Below are positions 8,058 through 16,258 of a stretch of 20,769 nucleotides of DNA, piece after piece. Positions within the stretch are counted from its first letter, which is position 1, and every line of letters starts with the position of its first letter. A program made the position numbers and the translations under genes. The notes under the pieces were generated by a model, which saw nothing but the letters and a program-made list of their open reading frames with translations, made no database searches and was not told where the DNA came from. Location of the stretch: NCBI GenBank assembly GCA_903924715.1, contig CAIYCP010000072.1:1-20769 (forward strand), in the 5' to 3' direction. This DNA is from an uncultured beta proteobacterium (GTDB taxonomy: Bacteria > Pseudomonadota > Gammaproteobacteria > Burkholderiales > Burkholderiaceae_B).

Positions 8058-9242
8058 TTAAGTGCGAATTTTATCGAAGGCCTGTGTCAGGTCTTCAATC
8101 AAATCCTGTGGCGATTCTAGACCAATGTGCAAGCGGATGAGCGCGTGATCTTTGCCACGCCAGTAGACGTGATTGGCGAGTACCGCTGGATTCACCCACT
8201 GCACAAGACTTTCAAAGCCGCCCCACGAAAAACCAATACCAAATAAAGTTAAGGCATCGACAAAGGGCTTGGCAGCGAGCGCCGGGCAGTTCAGTTCAAT
8301 CGACAACATGCCGTTCGCACCAGTGCAGTCGCGCTTCCACAACGCATGGCCCGGATCTTTGTGCCATGCCGGGTCGAAGATCCGCACGACTTCAGGGCGG
8401 GAGTCTAAAAATTTACTGACCTCTTGGGTGTTGCGGGCGTGTTGCGCCATGCGTACCGCCATGGTTTTGACGCCACGCAAAGAGAGCCAGGCGTCGTCTG
8501 CACTCAGAGAGTTTCCTAACGCGTACTGTGTTGCATGAATGCGCGCTGCAAGCTTGTCGTCTTTGACGATAATGGCACCGAGCATGACATCTGAGTGACC
8601 CGCAATATATTTTGTACCTGCAACGATCGATACATCTGCGCCCAAGGTCAAGGGGCGATAAATATATCCAGAGCCCCAGGTGTTATCAGTCGCTAAAATT
8701 AAATTATGTCGTTGAGCGATTTCTGAGAGCGCGGGCATATCAAGCATTTCAAAGAGTAGCGAGCCAGGCGACTCGACGTAGATCATCTTTGTGTTGGGTT
8801 GTACCAATTCAGCAATTTGATCCTGGCTTGAAAAATAGGTAACGGTAATCCCTAGACGACTTAACAAGGTTTGCTCAACTGTACGAACGGGCCCGTAGAC
8901 ACAATCTGCAACCAACATGTGATCGCCCGTTTTAAGCAGCGCCAAAAAAGCAATACTAATGGCGGCAAGCCCTGAGGGTGCTAACACGCAATAGCTGCCG
9001 CCCTCAAGCTGCATAAAGACTTCTTCAAGTGCACGGTGCGTATCGAGCCCGGCGATGCCGTAGGTGACGACGCGTTCGCCCGCAGCACGTTTGACCAAGG
9101 CGCGGTCAAGCACCTCGAGATTTTTAAAGCGTACGGTGCTGGTACGAATTGCAGGGATACTGACCGGTGCGGTACCTGTTTGAGGATCGAACTCAGCAGC
9201 GCCGATATGAAGAAGTCGGGTATCGAGATGATGGGTGGTCAA
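8058..9242 (-). CDS. metC: cystathionine beta-lyase (PLP-dependent)
   Basis: A 394-residue enzyme of the Cys/Met metabolism PLP family that cleaves cystathionine to homocysteine, pyruvate and ammonia. Features match E. coli MetC: an N-terminal LDTRLLHIG, LEGGSYCVLAPSGLAAI, VESPGSLLFEMLDMPALSEIA, Asp186 in ATDNTWGSGY (contacts the PLP ring nitrogen), the Schiff-base lysine Lys211 in GTKYIAGHSDVMLG, and the C-terminal WKRDCTGANGMLSIEL, SWGGFESL and LIRLHIGLESPQDLI blocks. MetC is favoured over cystathionine gamma-synthase because of TKYIAGHSD and WKRD. The start is TTG, supported by an AAGGAT ribosome binding site five bases upstream. Position 63 is Ile in YGIAGLDTH where E. coli has a phosphate-binding Arg in YGRRG. 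It lies 32 bases after the MBL gene, so the two are probably cotranscribed. Confidence 0.93.
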   Translation of the reverse strand: MTTHHLDTRLLHIGAAEFDPQTGTAPVSIPAIRTSTVRFKNLEVLDRALVKRAAGERVVTYGIAGLDTHRALEEVFMQLEGGSYCVLAPSGLAAISIAFLALLKTGDHMLVADCVYGPVRTVEQTLLSRLGITVTYFSSQDQIAELVQPNTKMIYVESPGSLLFEMLDMPALSEIAQRHNLILATDNTWGSGYIYRPLTLGADVSIVAGTKYIAGHSDVMLGAIIVKDDKLAARIHATQYALGNSLSADDAWLSLRGVKTMAVRMAQHARNTQEVSKFLDSRPEVVRIFDPAWHKDPGHALWKRDCTGANGMLSIELNCPALAAKPFVDALTLFGIGFSWGGFESLVQWVNPAVLANHVYWRGKDHALIRLHIGLESPQDLIEDLTQAFDKIRT

Positions 9243-9247
9243 GATAA

Positions 9248-9253
9248 ATCCTT
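9248..9253 (-). promoter_or_regulatory. ribosome binding site for the TTG start of metC
   Basis: AAGGAT on the minus strand, five bases before the TTG at 9242. No in-frame ATG with comparable support lies nearby, so this site decides the start. Confidence 0.7.
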
Positions 9254-9274
9254 AATAAGAGTCGAGAGCGAGGT

Positions 9275-10336
9275 CTAGGCGTGTTGAGTAAACCGAATGA
9301 TGCCATCCGCGCATAGTTCGCGAGTGAGTTTGCCCTCAAAGTACAAGGCATGCAAATGTGCTGCGGCTTCGCCCATCGCGAAAGTGGTTTGATGCAGATC
9401 AAGTTTGCGCTTGAACATGAGGGGCAAAATATCAGTGGTTGATTGTGGGACGACACACGCGGCAAAGACCTCTGCTAAACGATCTGCGTGATGCGACTGT
9501 TGTTGCGCGATGCGCTCATGCAGCCCTTTGAAGGGGCGTCCGTGAGAGGGCAGCACCAAGGTGTCGGCTGGCAGATGCCCATAGGCATCGAGCGAGTTTA
9601 GATAAAGAGGCAACGGGTTGCCCATGGGCTCGTAATCGAACACGCTGATATTGGTTGAGATGCGTGGCAAGACCATATCACCAGAGATCAACACTTTTTT
9701 ATCCGCACAATAGAACGACATATGTTCTGGGGCGTGACCATAGCCCACGATGGCTTGCCAGATATGCCCATTGACGCTTAACTCAGTGCCGTGCATGACG
9801 CGCACAAACGCGGCGGGCACGCTAGGAACCATTCCGGGATAGTGTGATGAACGCTCACGAAGCTGTTTGATTGAGTCAGGGTCGATCATGCCATGGCGCA
9901 TCAGATGTCGGGCGGTGCTTTCTCCGCCCGTTGCCCCGCCGCCTTTTCGTTGGCTCCAGGTTTGGGCGGTCATGTAGTCGGTCATGCTGATGTGCATGGG
10001 GATGTTCCAGCGCTCGCAGAGCCAATAGGCCAGACCAATGTGGTCAGGGTGCATATGGGTGACGATTAAGCGCAAGACAGGCAAGCCCTCAAGTTGGGTA
10101 CTAAAAATGGTATCCCAAAGCGCTTTCACTTCATCACTGCTGATTCCGCAATCAACGATGGTCCATCCGTCTTGGCCATCGATGTTGTCACGCAACAGCC
10201 ACAAGTTAATGTGATCCAGGGCGAACGGCAGTGGCATTCTGAGCCAGCGTACGCCAGGCGCCACTTCGTGGGTCGAACCCCCGCCGGGCAGCGTTTCGCC
10301 AAAGGGATATTGCAGTTGATGCTCAAGGGGGTTCAT
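9275..10336 (-). CDS. MBL-fold metallo-hydrolase with C-terminal winged-helix-like region
   Basis: A 353-residue metallo-beta-lactamase-fold hydrolase. Metal ligands are visible as His94, His96, Asp98 and His99 in VTHMHPDHIG, His201 in VGYGHAPEHMSFY, Asp220 in ISGDMVLP, and His265 in LPSHGRP, so a two-metal site is likely. After about residue 285 the helical tail (ADRLAEVFAACV to the LYFEGKLTRELCADGIIRF end) resembles the winged-helix region found after the MBL fold in LACTB2-like proteins. The substrate is unknown; a thioester or phosphodiester hydrolase would fit the fold. The ribosome binding site is GGAGA, ten bases before the ATG. It is divergent from liuR across 79 bases holding a LiuR-like operator, with metC 32 bases downstream, which hints at a link to branched-chain acyl-CoA metabolism. 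Confidence 0.9.
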   Translation of the reverse strand: MNPLEHQLQYPFGETLPGGGSTHEVAPGVRWLRMPLPFALDHINLWLLRDNIDGQDGWTIVDCGISSDEVKALWDTIFSTQLEGLPVLRLIVTHMHPDHIGLAYWLCERWNIPMHISMTDYMTAQTWSQRKGGGATGGESTARHLMRHGMIDPDSIKQLRERSSHYPGMVPSVPAAFVRVMHGTELSVNGHIWQAIVGYGHAPEHMSFYCADKKVLISGDMVLPRISTNISVFDYEPMGNPLPLYLNSLDAYGHLPADTLVLPSHGRPFKGLHERIAQQQSHHADRLAEVFAACVVPQSTTDILPLMFKRKLDLHQTTFAMGEAAAHLHALYFEGKLTRELCADGIIRFTQHA

Positions 10337-10374
10337 CGGTAGGTTGTCTCCAAGCTTGACGGCGCGATCAGACC

Positions 10375-10380
10375 ATCATA
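10375..10380 (-). promoter_or_regulatory. candidate -10 box for the MBL-metC-DUF1330 unit
   Basis: TATGAT on the minus strand, starting two bases beyond the operator at 10383-10402 and about 39 bases before the MBL start codon. No good -35 is visible, as is common for promoters activated by MerR-family proteins. Confidence 0.45.
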
Positions 10381-10382
10381 AT

Positions 10383-10402
10383 TTACGTTTACGTTAACTG
10401 CG
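10383..10402. promoter_or_regulatory. LiuR-type operator (degraded copy) between liuR and the MBL gene
   Basis: TTACGTTTACGTTAACTGCG matches 15 of 20 positions of the perfect palindrome found upstream of ivd. The half facing the MBL gene is intact, and the half facing liuR has lost its last four matching bases. It lies between divergently transcribed genes and is probably bound by the adjacent MerR-family regulator. Confidence 0.65.
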
Positions 10403-10404
10403 AC

Positions 10405-10410
10405 TAATAA
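10405..10410 (+). promoter_or_regulatory. liuR: candidate -10 box for liuR
   Basis: TAATAA, two bases after the operator at 10383-10402 and only five bases before the liuR ATG. If used, transcription would begin at or next to the A of the start codon. Confidence 0.35.
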
Positions 10411-10415
10411 AGCTT

Positions 10416-10802
10416 ATGACAAGCCCGACCTGGACGATTTCAGAGCTCTCTAAAGAGTTTGAACTGACCCCGCGCACGATCCGATTTTATGAGGATCATG
10501 GCATTTTGAATCCGGCGCGGGAGGGTCGTAATCGTGTTTACGTTTCACGGGATCGTACCCGCTTAAAGCTAGCCTTGCGCGGAAAACGGTTGGGGCTTCA
10601 ACTTTCTGAGATTTGTCAGTTAATTGACATGTATGAGGGGCCGCGCGACACGGTGCCACAGTTGGCGCACTACATGTCTGTGCTTTCTGCACAGCGCACG
10701 ATGCTTGAACAGCAGCGACAGGATTTAGAAGAGACCTTGAGTGAAATTGTTCAGCAGCAAGCAGTCTGCGAGACCTTATTAAAGGAAAAAACCAAGGGTT
10801 AA
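10416..10802 (+). CDS. liuR: MerR-family transcriptional regulator of branched-chain amino acid degradation (LiuR type)
   Basis: A 128-residue DNA-binding regulator. The MerR winged helix-turn-helix spans about 6-73: WTISELSKEFELTPRTIRFYEDHGILNPAREGRNRVYVSRDRTRLKLALRGKRLG split over helix, turn and wing. A dimerising coiled coil follows (about 85-120, with Glu, Gln and Leu repeats in TMLEQQRQDLEETLSEIVQQQ), and there is a single Cys at 118. The short C-terminus has no metal-binding cluster like MerR or CueR, so it more likely senses an acyl-CoA, as described for LiuR. It is assigned liuR because it lies directly before ivd and the methylcrotonyl-CoA carboxylase genes and is flanked by palindromic sites. 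No ribosome binding site is seen before the ATG, and the nearest -10-like box would make a leaderless mRNA. Confidence 0.85.
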   Translation: MTSPTWTISELSKEFELTPRTIRFYEDHGILNPAREGRNRVYVSRDRTRLKLALRGKRLGLQLSEICQLIDMYEGPRDTVPQLAHYMSVLSAQRTMLEQQRQDLEETLSEIVQQQAVCETLLKEKTKG

Positions 10803-10812
10803 CCCGTGGTTT
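10789..10812 (+). terminator. hairpin over the liuR stop codon
   Basis: AAACCA (10789-10794) pairs with TGGTTT (10807-10812), then after one A-G mismatch GGG pairs with CCC, leaving a TTAA loop that contains the TAA stop. The T run after it is short (TTTCATT). It may attenuate read-through from liuR into ivd. Confidence 0.35.
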
Positions 10813-10824
10813 CATTAAAAGACA

Positions 10825-10844
10825 TTACGTTTACGTAAACGTAA
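10825..10844. promoter_or_regulatory. perfect palindromic LiuR-type operator upstream of ivd
   Basis: TTACGTTTACGTAAACGTAA is a perfect 20-base palindrome built from repeated ACGTAA/TTACGT units. It lies between liuR and ivd, 27 bases before the ivd ATG. MerR-family regulators bind such sites, and a related site precedes liuR itself. Confidence 0.8.
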
Positions 10845-10846
10845 AC

Positions 10847-10852
10847 TAAGAA
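10847..10852 (+). promoter_or_regulatory. candidate -10 box of the ivd-liuB-liuD operon
   Basis: TAAGAA begins two bases after the palindrome, the same offset as the -10-like boxes for liuR and the MBL gene. A start about seven bases downstream would leave a leader just long enough for the GGGAG at 10861-10865. Confidence 0.45.
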
Positions 10853-10860
10853 TCCAACAT

Positions 10861-10865
10861 GGGAG
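10861..10865 (+). promoter_or_regulatory. ribosome binding site that selects the ATG of ivd
   Basis: GGGAG lies six bases before the ATG at 10872 but only three before the adjacent in-frame GTG at 10869, so the ATG is preferred. Confidence 0.7.
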
Positions 10866-10871
10866 ACGGTG

Positions 10872-12050
10872 ATGCACTTGCCAGGCCTGAACTTCGAATT
10901 AGGTGAAGACATCGATATGTTGCGTGAGGCTGTGCGAGATTTTGCACAGCACGAGATCGCACCGTTAGCGGCTCAAACCGATCGTGACGATCAGTTTCCG
11001 ATGCATTTGTGGCAAAAAATGGGCGAGCTCGGGCTGATGGGCATGACCGTCAGCGAAGAGTATGGCGGCACCAACATGGGCTACCTTGCTCACATGGTTG
11101 TGATGGAAGAAATTTCTCGTGCAAGCGCTTCGGTGGGTTTGTCGTATGGCGCGCACTCAAACTTGTGTGTGAATCAAATCCATCGAAACGGCAGCACCGC
11201 GCAGAAGAAAAAATATCTTCCAAAACTGCTGAGCGGTGAACATATTGGTGCGCTTGCCATGAGCGAGCCCAGCGCGGGCTCAGACGTGGTCAGCATGAAA
11301 TTACGGGCGATACCGCAGGGCTCAGACTATCTGTTGAATGGTACCAAGATGTGGATCACGAACGGACCGGATGCGGACACCCTTGTGGTCTATGCCAAGA
11401 CCGACCCAGAGGCGAATGCGCGCGGCGTCACGGCTTTCTTAGTTGAAAAAGGCATGCCCGGTTTTAGCATTGCGCAACAACTCGATAAGCTTGGTATGCG
11501 TGGCAGCCACACCGGTGAACTCGTGTTTGAAAATTGCCTGATTCCTGGTGATCACGTGTTGGGAGAGGTCAACGGCGGTGTGCGCGTGCTGATGAGTGGT
11601 TTGGATTATGAGCGTGCGGTGCTGTCGGGTGGGCCTTTGGGCATTATGCAGGCCGTGATGGATCAGGTGATTCCATACATCCATGATCGCAAGCAGTTTG
11701 GTCAATCGATCGGTGAGTTTCAACTGATTCAAGGCAAGGTCGCGGATATGTACACGACGCTACAAGCGTGCCGGGCGTTTTGCTATACGGTTGGCAAAAA
11801 CCTCGATAGCCTTGGCGTTCAACATGTCCGTCAAATCCGCAAAGATTGTGCTGCAGTGATTTTGTACTGTGCCGAAAAAGCAACGTGGATGGCGGGTGAG
11901 GGTATCCAGATCTTTGGTGGAAACGGTTATATCAACGACTACCCGCTTGGTCGTTACTGGCGTGATGCAAAGCTGTATGAGATCGGTGCCGGGACAAGTG
12001 AAATTCGTCGAATGCTCATCGGCCGTGAACTTTTCAACGAAACGATGTAA
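10872..12050 (+). CDS. liuA: isovaleryl-CoA dehydrogenase
   Basis: An FAD-dependent acyl-CoA dehydrogenase of 392 residues that oxidises isovaleryl-CoA to 3-methylcrotonyl-CoA in leucine degradation (also called ivd). The N-terminus LPGLNFELGEDIDMLREAVRDFAQHEIAP is typical of bacterial isovaleryl-CoA dehydrogenase. FAD-contact motifs are ALAMSEPSAGSDV (127-139) and WITNG (161-165). Subtype evidence: Glu247 in SGLDYERAVLSGGPLGIM is at the position used as catalytic base by isovaleryl-CoA dehydrogenase. The C-terminal LYEIGAGTSEIRRMLIGREL carries the isovaleryl-type IGAGTSE instead of the YEGT of medium-chain enzymes. A GTG three bases upstream is in frame, but the GGGAG spacing favours the ATG. 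It is first in an operon with liuB, 31 bases ahead of it. Confidence 0.95.
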   Translation: MHLPGLNFELGEDIDMLREAVRDFAQHEIAPLAAQTDRDDQFPMHLWQKMGELGLMGMTVSEEYGGTNMGYLAHMVVMEEISRASASVGLSYGAHSNLCVNQIHRNGSTAQKKKYLPKLLSGEHIGALAMSEPSAGSDVVSMKLRAIPQGSDYLLNGTKMWITNGPDADTLVVYAKTDPEANARGVTAFLVEKGMPGFSIAQQLDKLGMRGSHTGELVFENCLIPGDHVLGEVNGGVRVLMSGLDYERAVLSGGPLGIMQAVMDQVIPYIHDRKQFGQSIGEFQLIQGKVADMYTTLQACRAFCYTVGKNLDSLGVQHVRQIRKDCAAVILYCAEKATWMAGEGIQIFGGNGYINDYPLGRYWRDAKLYEIGAGTSEIRRMLIGRELFNETM

Positions 12051-12081
12051 AGACATTAACAATGATCAAAGGTCGAAAGAC

Positions 12082-13689
12082 ATGCCCAAAATCGAATCTC
12101 TAATCAACGTGCGTTCGCCAGAGTTTGCGCAAAATGCGCTGGCGATGCAGGTCCAAATCGATGATTTGCAAAAGCAGCTGGCACAAACGGCACTCGGTGG
12201 CACAGAGCAGGCGCGTCAAAAGCATATCAGTCGTGGAAAACTACTACCGCGCGACCGCGTTGAACAACTGTTAGACCCGGGTACACCGTTTCTAGAGCTG
12301 TCGCCGCTTGCGGCACTGGGGCTTTATAACGGAGAGTCTCCCGGGGCAGGCCTCATCACGGGCATCGGCCGCATTTCTGGCGTTGAGTGTGTGATCGTGT
12401 GTAATGATGCGACGGTCAAAGGCGGTACCTACTACCCGCTTACTGTAAAAAAGCACTTACGTGCGCAAGAGATCGCGCAACAAAATAACTTGCCGTGTGT
12501 GTATCTGGTCGACTCGGGCGGGGCGAATTTGCCTCGGCAAGAAGAGGTGTTTCCTGATCGCGATCACTTTGGGCGTATCTTTTTTAATCAAGCCAATATG
12601 TCGGCGCAAGGGATTGCGCAAATCGCCGTTGTGATGGGCTCGTGCACCGCCGGTGGGGCGTATGTCCCGGCGATGAGCGATGAGTCAATTATTGTGCGCA
12701 ACCAGGGCACGATTTTTTTAGGTGGACCTCCGCTTGTGAAGGCTGCCACGGGCGAGATCGTATCTACCGAAGACCTGGGCGGTGGCGATGTGCATACGCG
12801 GTTGTCTGGCGTCGCAGACCATCTTGCCGTCAATGACCATCATGCCTTGCAACTGGCACGCGATGCCGTTGGCCGATTAAATCGCATCAAGCCACAACAG
12901 TTGGCGTTGCGCAAAAGCGTGCCGCCGCTGTATGACCCAAGTGAAGTGAATGGCATTGTGCCGGCCGATACGCGCAAGCCCTATGATGTGCGCGAGATCA
13001 TTGCGCGCATTGTCGATGGCTCTGAATTTGACGAATTCAAAGCGCGCTTCGGTACGACGCTGGTGACAGGCTTTGCGCATATTGAGGGCATGCCCGTTGG
13101 CATTGTGGCAAACAATGGGATTTTGTTTTCAGAGTCTGCACAAAAGGGCGCACACTTTATTGAGTTGTGTGCCCAGCGAAAAATCCCACTGGTATTTTTA
13201 CAAAACATTACTGGGTTTATGGTGGGGCGCAAATATGAAAATGAAGGTATTGCCCGCCATGGTGCAAAAATGGTCACGGCAGTGTCGACAGCGGCGGTTC
13301 CTAAGTTCACGGTCATTATTGGCGGCTCGTTTGGTGCGGGCAACTATGGCATGTGTGGCCGTGCGTTTTCTCCGCGCTTACTGGTGATGTGGCCCAATGC
13401 ACGTATTTCTGTAATGGGTGGTGAGCAAGCAGCGAGTGTAATGGCGACGTTGAAACGCGAGGCCGTTGAAGCAAAAGGCGGCGACTGGTCAACGGCAGAA
13501 GAAAATGAATTTAAAACACCGATCCGCGAACAATACGAACGCGAGGGACATCCTTACTACGCCACCGCACGCTTGTGGGACGATGGCGTGATCAATCCTT
13601 CAGATACACGGCGCGTGTTGGCACTCGGTTTATCGGCTGCGCTGAACGCGCCCATTGCAGACACACGCTTTGGCGTGTTTCGCATGTAA
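12082..13689 (+). CDS. liuB: methylcrotonyl-CoA carboxylase beta (carboxyltransferase) subunit
   Basis: The carboxyltransferase subunit of the biotin enzyme that converts 3-methylcrotonyl-CoA to 3-methylglutaconyl-CoA, 535 residues, the usual length. It shows both halves of the carboxyltransferase fold: LLPRDRVEQLLDPGTPFLELSPLAA, CNDATVKGGTYYPLTVKKHLRAQEIA, VDSGGANLPRQEEVFPDRDHFGRIF, MGSCTAGGAYVPAMSDE (185-201), ANNGILFSESAQKGAHFIELC, and oxyanion-hole glycines in IIGGSFGAGNYGMCGRAFSPR (412-432), ending MWPNARISVMGGEQAA. DSGGANLPRQ and NGILFSESA separate it from propionyl-CoA carboxylase. The frame is open upstream to 11869, inside ivd, but the ATG at 12082 gives the family N-terminus and has AAAGG upstream. 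It is 31 bases after ivd and 21 bases before liuD. Confidence 0.96.
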   Translation: MPKIESLINVRSPEFAQNALAMQVQIDDLQKQLAQTALGGTEQARQKHISRGKLLPRDRVEQLLDPGTPFLELSPLAALGLYNGESPGAGLITGIGRISGVECVIVCNDATVKGGTYYPLTVKKHLRAQEIAQQNNLPCVYLVDSGGANLPRQEEVFPDRDHFGRIFFNQANMSAQGIAQIAVVMGSCTAGGAYVPAMSDESIIVRNQGTIFLGGPPLVKAATGEIVSTEDLGGGDVHTRLSGVADHLAVNDHHALQLARDAVGRLNRIKPQQLALRKSVPPLYDPSEVNGIVPADTRKPYDVREIIARIVDGSEFDEFKARFGTTLVTGFAHIEGMPVGIVANNGILFSESAQKGAHFIELCAQRKIPLVFLQNITGFMVGRKYENEGIARHGAKMVTAVSTAAVPKFTVIIGGSFGAGNYGMCGRAFSPRLLVMWPNARISVMGGEQAASVMATLKREAVEAKGGDWSTAEENEFKTPIREQYEREGHPYYATARLWDDGVINPSDTRRVLALGLSAALNAPIADTRFGVFRM

Positions 13690-13699
13690 GAGCAGGATC

Positions 13700-13705
13700 A
13701 AGGAG
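13700..13705 (+). promoter_or_regulatory. strong ribosome binding site for the GTG start of liuD
   Basis: AAGGAG, five bases before the GTG at 13711. It supports GTG as the true start; no ATG competes. Confidence 0.8.
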
Positions 13706-13710
13706 CTATT

Positions 13711-15711
<2,001 letters not shown>

Positions 15712-15712
15712 G

Positions 15713-15733
15713 ACTTGTCGGCGCAAGTTTTTT
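15713..15733 (+). terminator. weak intrinsic terminator after liuD
   Basis: ACTTGT (15713-15718) pairs with GCAAGT (15723-15728), one pair being a wobble, around a CGGC loop. A run of six T (15728-15733) follows directly. It begins two bases after the liuD stop. Confidence 0.5.
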
Positions 15734-15797
15734 GGCGTAGAGTCAAATTACTTGGTCGGGTGCCCCCTGCCCCGGCCAGCAACAGGAGCCCGTCTTT

Positions 15798-16256
15798 ATG
15801 TTCGACATTCTGGTTTACCTGTTCGAGAACTACTACACGCCCGAGGCCTGTCCGTCGGCAGATGTATTGGCCAAACGCCTCGCAGCAGCGGGTTTTGAGC
15901 ATACCGACATCGATGATGCGCTAGGTTGGCTCGTCGGTTTAGCCGAGACCACTGCGCAATGTGTTGAGCTTTCGCAAACGCCTGGTAGTGGTACGCGGGT
16001 GTATGCCGAGTTCGAGCAACAACATCTTGATCCAGAGGCAATTGGCTTCATTACATTTCTTGAAGCCACTGAGGCGCTCTCGCCCGCCTTGCGTGAGATC
16101 GTGATTGACCGTGCCTTGGCGACGACTGAGGGCTCGGTCTCCCTGCAAAAAATCAAAATCATCGCGCTGATGGTGCTCTGGAGCCAAGAGTCAGAGGTTG
16201 ACCATCTCATTCTTGAAGAGTTATTGCGCGAAGACGGCGATCGACTTTTGCACTAA
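15798..16256 (+). CDS. smg: Smg family protein (DUF494)
   Basis: A 152-residue cytoplasmic protein of the Smg/DUF494 family, present in many beta- and gammaproteobacteria and of unknown biochemical role. The N-terminal MFDILVYLFENYYTPEACPSADVLAKRLAAAGFEHTDI split over two helices is diagnostic. It is followed by IDDALGWLVGL, an acidic centre, and a C-terminal helical part with LREIVIDRALATTEGSVSLQKIKIIALMVLWSQ. AGGAG at 15784-15788 supports the ATG. Smg usually sits between dprA and a topoisomerase gene. Here topB follows after gluQ, but the gene before is liuD and not dprA. gluQ begins three bases after the smg stop. Confidence 0.93.
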   Translation: MFDILVYLFENYYTPEACPSADVLAKRLAAAGFEHTDIDDALGWLVGLAETTAQCVELSQTPGSGTRVYAEFEQQHLDPEAIGFITFLEATEALSPALREIVIDRALATTEGSVSLQKIKIIALMVLWSQESEVDHLILEELLREDGDRLLH

Positions 16257-16258
16257 GT

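Noticed and set aside
11869..12081. An upstream extension of liuB by 71 codons, inside ivd.
   Set aside because: The extra residues are antisense-like translation of ivd in another frame. The ATG at 12082 has an upstream AAAGG and gives the standard family N-terminus.
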